In this document: positions 1-4,614 of the stretch, one piece after another | How the letters are laid out: each line of letters begins with the position of its first letter | How positions within the stretch are numbered: the stretch's first letter is position 1 | DNA from: an uncultured Clostridia bacterium | GTDB lineage: Bacteria; Bacillota; Clostridia; Oscillospirales; Acutalibacteraceae | Assembly (NCBI GenBank): GCA_937898195.1 | Contig: CALEJD010000012.1 | Span: 1 to 25,347 of the forward strand | Direction: 5' to 3' | Length of the DNA: 25,347 bases | Notes under the pieces: generated by a model | Seen by the model: the letters and a program-made list of their open reading frames with translations, nothing else | What the model was told of the DNA's origin: nothing | Database searches by the model: none | Translations under genes and position numbers: made by a program

Positions 1-620
1 ACATAAGGGTCCGCGTGAGCAATTTCAATATAATCGGTTAAATCATCAAATGTAATTATTTCCTTTTTTGCTAGAGGATTATCGACACTCATTATAAGTG
101 AATAAGAAAACTCTGTCACCAATTCATAACAAAAACCTTTTTCTTCAAGCATTGCTTTGAAATATGTATCATAGTTCTCTGCATATCTTATAATACCAAG
201 CTTGTAATCATGCTCAAGCATATTACGGATTGTACGTTGTGAGTTTGTTTCCTTATAAAATATTTCAGCAGCCTCTTTTGAAAGCGATTTTGAAAACTGA
301 GAAAAAGCCTCTGAAATATAACAGGCGCGTGGCACAGAAATTGAGAACTGCTGTTTTTTTGACGAGCCTTTTTTGTAAAAGTTTTCAACCTCTTCAATCT
401 GATTGAGAATGCCTTTTGCATAATTAATAAATTCTTCTCCTTCAGGAGTTAGCTCCATCCCCTTTGCAGTACGCTCAAAAATTGAAATGCCTATATCAGC
501 TTCAATTTCTTTTATGGAACGGCTGACATTAGGTGCTGCAATCAATAAACTCTCTGCCGCTTTATTAAGCGAACCAGCTTTTGCAACCTCTACAGCATAT
601 TTCATATGTAATATATTCAT
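1..620 (-). CDS. LysR-family transcriptional regulator, C-terminus cut by the window edge
   Basis: Reading leftward from the ATG at 620-618 gives an open frame of 206 codons that runs off the left edge. The first ~60 residues are a classic LysR winged helix-turn-helix: MNILHMKYAVEVAKAGSLNK, then AAESL, NVSRSIKEIE, FERT and LTPEGE. A linker helix and the start of the substrate-binding domain follow, with a stretch reading LIMSVDNPLA. LysR proteins are usually about 290-310 residues, so roughly the last third is missing. The start is set by AGAGGTGA about nine bases upstream. LysR regulators usually bind a small-molecule co-inducer and often control a divergent neighbour. Here the divergent side is a long stretch without an obvious target gene, so the target is unknown. 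Family assignment is confident; the role is not. Confidence 0.93.
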   Translation of the reverse strand, partial: MNILHMKYAVEVAKAGSLNKAAESLLIAAPNVSRSIKEIEADIGISIFERTAKGMELTPEGEEFINYAKGILNQIEEVENFYKKGSSKKQQFSISVPRACYISEAFSQFSKSLSKEAAEIFYKETNSQRTIRNMLEHDYKLGIIRYAENYDTYFKAMLEEKGFCYELVTEFSYSLIMSVDNPLAKKEIITFDDLTDYIEIAHADPY

Positions 621-677
621 AATATAAGTTTCACCTCTTCAAAGGACATAAAGCTAATTTCACACTTTTATAAAATA

Positions 678-706
678 ATTATACAATATAAATTTATAAA
701 AATCAA
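678..706 (-). promoter_or_regulatory. Sigma-A promoter of the LysR gene
   Basis: On the minus strand, TTGATT (706-701) and TATAAT (683-678) are separated by exactly 17 bases. Transcription would begin near 671, giving a leader of about 50 bases before the ATG at 620. The -10 match is perfect and the -35 match is 4 of 6. Confidence 0.75.
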
Positions 707-870
707 TTTAATTGAAATATTTACTTTATTATTTTAAGAGTCTTTTTCTTTGCTTTCTGTGTAGTAAATTTTGCACTTTGGTATGTGTGGAATTTTTGAA
801 TAGCATCAAAATAGCATCATTTTAAGATTTTGGGATTTTTTATGAATTGGAATGTTGTTGTTTTTCTAAG
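707..870. other. A+T-rich intergenic stretch with an 11-base tandem repeat
   Basis: I see no coding region here with a ribosome site and no strong terminator. The only structure noticed is AATAGCATCA at 799-808, repeated at 810-819 (period 11). It is too short to assign a role. The stretch leads directly into the G+C-rich hairpin array at 871. Confidence 0.5.
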
Positions 871-1047
871 GATTGAGGCACGGGTTTAGTTAGACCGTGG
901 ATTGACTCCAAAACCGCGTGCCGTGGGGTGCGGGTCTCCGGTGGAGACCTCTGCGAAGCAGAAGCACTGACCGAGCCGGCAGGCGAGAACGAATCCTTCT
1001 GCCCCTGCTAATAGTAACCCCCCGGCTAAGCCGGGGGGTTACTATTA
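871..1047. repeat. G+C-rich hairpin array: candidate structured RNA or small dispersed repeat
   Basis: This segment is strikingly G+C-rich against A+T-rich flanks. It is built from consecutive hairpins. GGTCTCC (933-939) pairs with GGAGACC (943-949) across a three-base loop. TCTGC (950-954) pairs with GCAGA (958-962) across GAA. GCAGG (979-983) pairs with CCTGC (1004-1008), enclosing AGAA/TTCT (986-989/997-1000). A perfect 18-base-pair inverted repeat (1009-1047) closes the array. Back-to-back stems with triloops suggest a folded RNA or a mobile palindromic element rather than coding DNA. No known RNA class was recognised. Boundaries and strand are uncertain; the left end is placed where the composition changes. 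Confidence 0.5.
1009..1047. repeat. Perfect 18-bp inverted repeat closing the G+C-rich array
   Basis: Arms 1009-1026 and 1030-1047 are exact reverse complements around the three-base centre TAA. The inner half is all G/C (CCCCCCGGC/GCCGGGGGG). Such a stem is strong enough to stop transcription, but neither side is followed by a clear T-run, so it is not a canonical intrinsic terminator. It may be the 3' end of a structured RNA or a repeat terminus. Confidence 0.75.
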
Positions 1048-1099
1048 TGTCTCATTGAAATTTTGGGAATCAAATAGGAATAATTTTGAGGTGATTTTT

Positions 1100-1141
1100 A
1101 TGTCAAGTTTTATACCTTGGACTAATACATTAAAATTATAA
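1100..1141 (+). CDS. Possible 13-residue leader peptide or micro-ORF
   Basis: An ATG at 1100 has a good ribosome site (GAGGTGA, 1089-1095) four to five bases upstream and opens a 13-codon frame reading MSSFIPWTNTLKL, then TAA. It lies between the hairpin array and the DUF6514-like gene. A strong ribosome site before so short a frame can mark a leader peptide, a small secreted or toxic peptide, or the relic of a decayed gene. No amino-acid run typical of attenuators is present. Chance occurrence is quite possible. Confidence 0.25.
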   Translation: MSSFIPWTNTLKL

Positions 1142-1227
1142 AATATTTTTAATATACAATTCCATATAACCCCTAGATACGCAGTAACGATTTTGTTGTT
1201 ATGGCTGCTTAGAATGGGGGTGATATT

Positions 1228-1449
1228 ATGAACTATATTGTTGTTCCACATTATGTGAAAATTGAAAATAAAAAGATAAAAACATATGGAATTATTGTTA
1301 TAAACAAATTTATTCCTATTAAAGTCTTCAAAGATATATCAACAGATTACAAAGCGATACGAAAACTTGTCAAAAGATTAAATGAGGCAAAAGTTGAGCT
1401 CATACATGTTGATGATATTATTGAAGACTTTTATTTTGATAATGTCTGA
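1228..1449 (+). CDS. Small DUF6514-like protein, copy 1
   Basis: This 73-residue protein has no signal peptide or membrane segment and no cysteine motif. It has an N-terminal beta-rich half (NYIVVPHYVKIEN, then TYGIIV) and a charged C-terminal half with helix pattern (IRKLVKRLNE) ending in an acidic tail. It aligns over its full length with the protein at 3222-3440: M-x-Y start, an H at position 8, a [TY/TF]-GII core, and the closing helix plus DD. That makes them paralogues flanking the sigma cassette. The shape resembles the small clostridial DUF6514 family, recalled by pattern and not searched. The start has GGGGGTGA five bases upstream. Function unknown; position next to the sigma gene suggests an accessory or regulatory role. 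Confidence 0.75.
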   Translation: MNYIVVPHYVKIENKKIKTYGIIVINKFIPIKVFKDISTDYKAIRKLVKRLNEAKVELIHVDDIIEDFYFDNV

Positions 1450-1465
1450 GTCACGTTGACAAATC

Positions 1466-1494
1466 TTGCATAAATTGTCGAATTAATGTATAAT
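1466..1494 (+). promoter_or_regulatory. Probable promoter of the sigma-factor cassette
   Basis: A perfect -10 TATAAT (1489-1494) lies 17 bases after a weak -35, TTGCAT (1466-1471). Transcription would start near 1501, giving a leader of about 19 bases that begins just before the ribosome site GGGGAG (1507-1512). A consensus TTGACA at 1456-1461 is 27 bases from the -10 and too far to pair with it. A self-recognised ECF promoter could also lie here, but its consensus cannot be deduced from one site. Confidence 0.5.
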
Positions 1495-1520
1495 CTCTTC
1501 GTCAAAGGGGAGATTATACA
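1487..1520. promoter_or_regulatory. 11-bp perfect inverted repeat spanning -10 box, ribosome site and start codon of the sigma gene
   Basis: TGTATAATCTC (1487-1497) and GAGATTATACA (1510-1520) are exact reverse complements separated by 12 bases. The left arm contains the -10 TATAAT. The right arm overlaps the ribosome site and the A of the ATG at 1520. As DNA this would be a repressor operator. As RNA it would form only in transcripts starting upstream of 1487, where it would hide the ribosome site and start codon. Confidence 0.7.
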
Positions 1521-2062
1521 TGTTATTAATTTTCTTAGCATTGCTTCAAAATCCGGATGATGAACAACGATTTAAGGAATTCTATAACAAATTTTACGGC
1601 ACAATGTTCTATGTTGCAAAAGACCATTTAAAGACTAAAGAAGCAGCCGAAGATTGTGCTCAAGAAATAATGATGCGATTTGCAAGAGATTTTCATAACA
1701 TAAAGCAAGATTTCAACGATAAAAGTTTTAAGAATTACGTTCGAGTAGTTTCTAAAGGCATAGCTATTGATATGTATCGAAAGGAAAAGAAACATCTTGA
1801 GTATATCGTTGATGCGGATATTTCAGAGTTTAACGATATATCAGTTGATGAATTTGAGGTTTGCGATTTAATGCTTTTGAAACAAGCTATTGATGCAATG
1901 CCTGAATCATATAAAAGTGCATTTCATATGAAATATCTTTATGAATTAAGTGGCGCAGAAATTGCTAAAAGGTTAAATATATCAGAGCCTTTGGTTCGTA
2001 GAAGATGTATGCTCGGTGCGCAATTCGTAAGAAATTTTATAAAGGAAACTGAGCAAGAATGA
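1520..2062 (+). CDS. ECF-type RNA polymerase sigma factor (sigma-70 family)
   Basis: The 180-residue protein has the two-domain ECF layout. Region 2 (about 18-90) holds EAAEDCAQEIMMRFARD and RVVSKGIAIDMYRKEKK, matching the core-binding and -10-reading helices. Region 4 (about 115-172) holds AIDAMPESYKSAFHMKYLYE and a helix-turn-helix reading ELSGAEIAKRLNISEPLVRR. The length is normal for ECF factors. The start has GGGGAG seven bases upstream. The gene overlaps the next by ATGA (2059-2062), implying translational coupling with a membrane protein that fits an anti-sigma factor. By family knowledge, the sigma would be held inactive at the membrane and released by an envelope signal. The target regulon is unknown; the adjacent secreted protein is the obvious candidate. 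Confidence 0.93.
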   Translation: MLLIFLALLQNPDDEQRFKEFYNKFYGTMFYVAKDHLKTKEAAEDCAQEIMMRFARDFHNIKQDFNDKSFKNYVRVVSKGIAIDMYRKEKKHLEYIVDADISEFNDISVDEFEVCDLMLLKQAIDAMPESYKSAFHMKYLYELSGAEIAKRLNISEPLVRRRCMLGAQFVRNFIKETEQE

Positions 2063-2688
2063 GTAAATTAGCAAAAGCATGTGAATTATCTCTTAATGAG
2101 TGGTTGGGGCCTATTCCTGATGAATTACCTGAAGTGGAATATAGTAAAAAACACGAAAAATGGAAGAAAAATCTTTTTAATAAAATGCGTGGGGGTTATT
2201 ATCACAGATTCACAACTAAAACTATTAAAGTTATGTTGGTTGCAGCAATATTGATGGCATTGTTAATGACAGCGTTTGTATTCCCATCATCTCGTGAATC
2301 CATGCTTGATAGTTTTAATACTTTCAGTATGTATAAAATAACTAAGCATAATAAAAATTCTGTTAATCGTGAAATAAAAATTGGCTACATACCGGATGGA
2401 TTTGAATTTGACAGTAAAGACCAAGCTGGAAAACAATTGATTGTCAAATATACAACAGAATATGGAAGTTTTTTTACAATTTTCAAAAGTTCATCATCAA
2501 TGGAAATGGAGTTTAATACAGAGTTTTTTGATTCAGAAGAAATAATTGTTAATAATGTAAAGTATGTTTATTGCCAAGGTAACAAAGGTATGAATAATCT
2601 GGTTTGGAATAAAAATGATTATATTTATGAGATTGACGGAACACTTTCAAAAGATGAAATGTTAGAAATTGCAAAAACAGTAGAATAG
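2059..2688 (+). CDS. Membrane-anchored anti-sigma factor candidate with DUF4367-like extracellular domain
   Basis: This 209-residue protein has a short cytoplasmic N-terminus (1-54), one membrane segment (about 56-75, VMLVAAILMALLMTAFVF) and an outer domain (about 100-209). The outer domain resembles DUF4367, ending in the typical pattern of an NDYIYEIDG strand and a final LSKDEMLEIAKTVE helix. It carries no zinc-type anti-sigma HxxxCxxC motif. The start overlaps the sigma gene stop (ATGA), the usual arrangement for sigma/anti-sigma pairs in Clostridia. The inferred role is to bind the sigma factor through the N-terminus and sense an outside signal through the C-terminal domain. Direct evidence for sigma binding is absent; a general sensor is the alternative. 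Confidence 0.8.
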   Translation: MSKLAKACELSLNEWLGPIPDELPEVEYSKKHEKWKKNLFNKMRGGYYHRFTTKTIKVMLVAAILMALLMTAFVFPSSRESMLDSFNTFSMYKITKHNKNSVNREIKIGYIPDGFEFDSKDQAGKQLIVKYTTEYGSFFTIFKSSSSMEMEFNTEFFDSEEIIVNNVKYVYCQGNKGMNNLVWNKNDYIYEIDGTLSKDEMLEIAKTVE

Positions 2689-2698
2689 ACTAACAAAA

Positions 2699-2732
2699 TC
2701 CCTTTAATTTACGATATAGTTAGTTAAAGGGA
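2699..2732 (+). promoter_or_regulatory. Hairpin covering the ribosome site of the secreted-protein gene
   Basis: TCCCTTTAA (2699-2707) pairs perfectly with TTAAAGGGA (2724-2732), burying much of the ribosome site AAAGGGAGGTGA (2726-2737) of the gene starting at 2743. The hairpin begins 11 bases after the upstream stop codon, so a ribosome finishing the anti-sigma gene would cover or open its left arm. CTAAC (2690-2694) can also pair with GTTAG (2719-2723) in the loop, which would make a pseudoknot. This suggests translation coupled to the upstream gene. Confidence 0.55.
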
Positions 2733-2742
2733 GGTGAAAGTT

Positions 2743-3147
2743 ATGTCAAATATTATCAAAAAAAGTTTTAGTGTGGTTTTAATTCTCACAATGCTTTTTT
2801 CAATTTTTGCAATCAATTCTTCTGCTGCAACAGTTGAAGAAGAAAATACAATTATGCCTCGTTGGTCAGTTATTAGCAGTGTAGGAACATCTTTTGTTAT
2901 TAGTGGTTTAAATTCAACTTCGACAGTATCTCTTTCTGCACAATATTCAACATCACTTTACATTAAAATTGAGTTCCAGAAAGAAGAATCAACAGGCTAT
3001 AAGACTCTTGAAACTTGGGAGAAATCTGGTACAGGTACATATCTTCTTTTAGAAGAAAACAGACTTATCAACATTTTTGCAGATTACAGAATTAAAGTAA
3101 CTTGCACTGCTGGTGGCGAAACTCACGTAAAATACGATTATCCGTAA
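2743..3147 (+). CDS. Small secreted protein of the sigma/anti-sigma cassette
   Basis: The 134-residue product starts with a strong signal peptide (KK, a hydrophobic core VVLILTMLFSIFAI, then NSSAA with likely cleavage near residue 29). The mature part of about 105 residues opens with an acidic stretch and MPRW, followed by alternating strands rich in S, T and aromatic residues (SVSLSAQYS type), suggesting a small beta-sandwich. There is one Cys and no cell-wall anchor. The start is the ATG at 2743, preceded by AAAGGGAGGTGA. A GTG at 2734 lies inside that ribosome site and was rejected. Short secreted proteins with a PR[WY] start are common in Clostridia beside sigma/anti-sigma pairs (recalled, not searched). 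Likely the cassette's output or its signal partner. Function unknown. Confidence 0.85.
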   Translation: MSNIIKKSFSVVLILTMLFSIFAINSSAATVEEENTIMPRWSVISSVGTSFVISGLNSTSTVSLSAQYSTSLYIKIEFQKEESTGYKTLETWEKSGTGTYLLLEENRLINIFADYRIKVTCTAGGETHVKYDYP

Positions 3148-3155
3148 AAATAAAA

Positions 3156-3197
3156 AACAACCTCTGTAATTCTTTTTGCAGGGGTTGTTGTCCTTTT
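3156..3197 (+). terminator. Intrinsic terminator after the secreted-protein gene
   Basis: AACAACC (3156-3162) through AA (3169) pairs with TT (3176) through GGTTGTT (3189) as a 14-pair stem with two G-T wobbles and a six-base loop. It is followed by a modest T-run (3194-3197). The next gene's ribosome site begins only 12 bases later, so partial read-through probably feeds the second DUF6514-like gene. Confidence 0.75.
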
Positions 3198-3221
3198 AAA
3201 ATTCTTTTAGGGAGTATGAAA

Positions 3222-3440
3222 ATGGAATATGAGATATTTTCTCATAAAGTTTTAATTGAAAGTGAGAGTGTTGATACCTTTGGTATCATTGCAACAGACC
3301 ATCAACAGAACAAATATATTTTTGAAGATGTAACAACTTTTTATGAAAAGATTGAAAAGTTTGTGGATTTTCTCAACACAGAAAAACCTACCATTAATTG
3401 TTTTAAAATCTTGCTTGACGACTTTATGGAAAATTTATAA
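3222..3440 (+). CDS. Small DUF6514-like protein, copy 2
   Basis: The 72-residue protein (MEYEIFSHKVLIESE..., FGIIA core, C-terminal helix YEKIEKFVDFLN and an acidic end with DDF) is a diverged paralogue of the protein at 1228-1449. The start was moved to the ATG at 3222. AGGGAG (3209-3214) is seven bases upstream of it but only one base from the ATG at 3216, and 3222 also aligns with the start of the paralogue. No signal peptide, membrane segment or metal motif is seen. It follows a terminator with little room for its own promoter and ends at a strong bidirectional terminator, so it forms the far border of the sigma cassette. Function unknown. Confidence 0.72.
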   Translation: MEYEIFSHKVLIESESVDTFGIIATDHQQNKYIFEDVTTFYEKIEKFVDFLNTEKPTINCFKILLDDFMENL

Positions 3441-3453
3441 TAGCAAAAAAATT

Positions 3454-3479
3454 AAGACCGGCATAACCGGTCTTTTTTT
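3454..3479. terminator. Bidirectional intrinsic terminator
   Basis: AAGACCGG (3454-3461) pairs with CCGGTCTT (3467-3474) around a five-base loop. A T-run follows on the plus strand (to 3479), and an A-run at 3445-3451 serves as the T-run on the minus strand. It ends the rightward DUF6514-like gene and the leftward AbrB-family gene, whose stop codon lies inside the T-run. Confidence 0.88.
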
Positions 3480-3711
3480 AATACTCTTTTACTTTTTTAA
3501 TACAATCTTCACAAAGAGAAAGCTCTTCATTAACATTTTCGGCTGAGCTACACAATTTACATTTTGGTGTAACAACTTCCATTGTGAGCTTACCATCGTT
3601 TTCATATAAGACAACCTTTGTCCCAGGAGTTATATTCATCTTGTTGCGATATTCCTTTGGCAAAACAATTCTGCCCAAGTGGTCCACAGTTTTAACAGTT
3701 CCATATAACAT
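3478..3711 (-). CDS. AbrB/SpoVT-family transition-state-type regulator with C-terminal Cys4 knuckle
   Basis: The 77-residue protein starts with the AbrB/SpoVT swapped-hairpin DNA-binding domain (residues 1-46: GTVKTVDHLGRIVLPKEYR, then ITPGTKVVLYEND). A short tail adds two cysteine pairs (CKLC at 51-54, CEDC at 67-70), a probable zinc knuckle. Many clostridial AbrB-like proteins carry such a tail, here presumed to help oligomerise or sense redox or metal. The ribosome site is AAGGAAATGG upstream of the ATG at 3711. It is divergent from the CPBP operon and its promoter contains nested palindromes, which fits self-repression and control of the neighbour. Family is confident; targets are inferred. 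Confidence 0.92.
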   Translation of the reverse strand: MLYGTVKTVDHLGRIVLPKEYRNKMNITPGTKVVLYENDGKLTMEVVTPKCKLCSSAENVNEELSLCEDCIKKVKEY

Positions 3712-3750
3712 AAAAGCACCATTTCCTTTGTCAAATATTGTTGCTTACAC

Positions 3751-3809
3751 AATAAACATATCATAAAATGCCAAAAAATGTCAAGTTTTGGCTGTGTGAG
3801 ATGTTTATT
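3751..3809. promoter_or_regulatory. Two nested inverted repeats sharing one axis: operator candidate
   Basis: Outer arms AATAAACAT (3751-3759) and ATGTTTATT (3801-3809), and inner arms GCCAAAA (3770-3776) and TTTTGGC (3786-3792), are perfect and centred within one base of each other (about 3780-3781). They cover the -35 and -10 boxes of the AbrB-family promoter and end about 20 bases before the CPBP promoter. A tetrameric AbrB-type protein is a plausible ligand. Confidence 0.6.
3755..3784 (-). promoter_or_regulatory. Promoter of the AbrB-family gene
   Basis: On the minus strand, a perfect -35 TTGACA (3784-3779) is followed after 18 bases by TATGTT (3760-3755), preceded by TGA as an extended -10. 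Transcription would start near 3748, giving a leader of about 37 bases. The -35 box sits on the shared axis of the nested palindromes at 3751-3809. Confidence 0.65.
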
Positions 3810-3829
3810 AATTTTTATTCCTTTAATCA

Positions 3830-3858
3830 TTGAAGACACGCCTTAATAATGTTATAAT
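3830..3858 (+). promoter_or_regulatory. Sigma-A promoter of the CPBP-metallophosphoesterase-rhodanese operon
   Basis: TTGAAG (3830-3835) and perfect TATAAT (3853-3858) are separated by 17 bases. Transcription would start near 3865, about 25 bases before the chosen ATG at 3890. This also rules out the ATG at 3830 as a start, because it would lie upstream of the transcript. Confidence 0.82.
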
Positions 3859-3889
3859 AAGCTTACAAACTGACTTTGGGGAAATGCTT

Positions 3890-4591
3890 ATGAAAAAGTT
3901 TTTTGAAAAGCACGAGACTTTAGTGTGCATATCACTAATTATTTTATACATAGTAATAAATTCATTTTGTTTGCAGAATTTCGGGGTAGAGGACTACCGT
4001 AGCACTATAATCAACACAGTTCTTTCACTTGGCTTGGTTGCTTTGATGCTTATCCTTAAAAGAACAACTTATTATGGTTTAACAAAAGTAACCGACGCGA
4101 AAAAATACTTATATTTCATACCGTTGGCGTTGATTATCTCGGTAAATGTGTGGAATGGAATCAATATAAATAACACTTATAGCGAGATTATTTTTCACAT
4201 TCTGACCATGTTTAATATCGGCTTTATTGAAGAAGTCATCTTCCGTGGATTCTTGTTCAAAATGATGGCGAAAGACAATGTGAAACTTGCAATCGCAGTC
4301 AGTTCAATCACATTTGGAATCGGTCATATTGTGAATTTATTAAACGGTGCAGATTTAGTGCCAACACTTGTGCAAATTGGCTATGCTAGTGCAATAGGTT
4401 ACCTTTTTGTAGTCATATTCCATAAGAGCAAATCTCTTATTCCTTGCATAGTCGCACACTCTCTAAATAACGCACTTTCAATATTCAATATTGATAATGA
4501 TATATCATCGTATATTGCACCTGTATTCTTGATGATTGTGCCGGTAATATACGCAATCTATATCAACAAAACAGTGAAAGAAGAAACATAA
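3890..4591 (+). CDS. CPBP-family intramembrane glutamic protease (CAAX-protease type)
   Basis: The 233-residue protein is mostly membrane helices. It holds the three CPBP motifs: EEVIFRG (114-120) with the paired catalytic glutamates, FGIGH (142-146) and AHSLNNA (189-195). Bacterial members cleave peptides in the membrane or process small exported peptides; substrates are mostly unknown. The start at 3890 is chosen because GGGGAA (3878-3883) lies six bases upstream and the promoter lies at 3830-3858. An ATG at 3884 adds two residues and is the alternative. It is first in an operon with the exported metallophosphoesterase and rhodanese lipoprotein (gaps of 23 and 15 bases). All key residues are present, so it is probably active. 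Confidence 0.93.
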   Translation: MKKFFEKHETLVCISLIILYIVINSFCLQNFGVEDYRSTIINTVLSLGLVALMLILKRTTYYGLTKVTDAKKYLYFIPLALIISVNVWNGININNTYSEIIFHILTMFNIGFIEEVIFRGFLFKMMAKDNVKLAIAVSSITFGIGHIVNLLNGADLVPTLVQIGYASAIGYLFVVIFHKSKSLIPCIVAHSLNNALSIFNIDNDISSYIAPVFLMIVPVIYAIYINKTVKEET

Positions 4592-4614
4592 AGTAAATTT
4601 TTGGAGATGGGATA

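Noticed and set aside
799..819. Two tandem copies of AATAGCATCA as a repeat array or iteron
   Set aside because: Only two short copies, no nearby replication or CRISPR genes; probably chance in A+T-rich DNA.
901..1010. Possible tRNA-Trp: anticodon-loop-like CTCCAAAACC (906-915) and a tRNA-like 3' end CTGCCCCTGC (999-1008)
   Set aside because: The bases flanking the anticodon-like loop do not pair, no acceptor 5' strand fits, the T-loop is not in register, and about 85 bases separate the two parts instead of about 35.
1456..1494. Consensus TTGACA (1456-1461) as -35 for TATAAT (1489-1494)
   Set aside because: The spacer is 27 bases, far beyond the usable 16-18; the weaker TTGCAT at 1466 has the right spacing.
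2734..2736. GTG as start of the secreted protein
   Set aside because: It lies inside the ribosome site AAAGGGAGGTGA; the ATG at 2743 has ideal spacing.
3729..3734. Perfect TTGACA on the minus strand just upstream of the AbrB-family ATG
   Set aside because: It is only 18 bases from the start codon, so its -10 would fall at or after the ATG; the TTGACA at 3784-3779 with an extended -10 is used instead.
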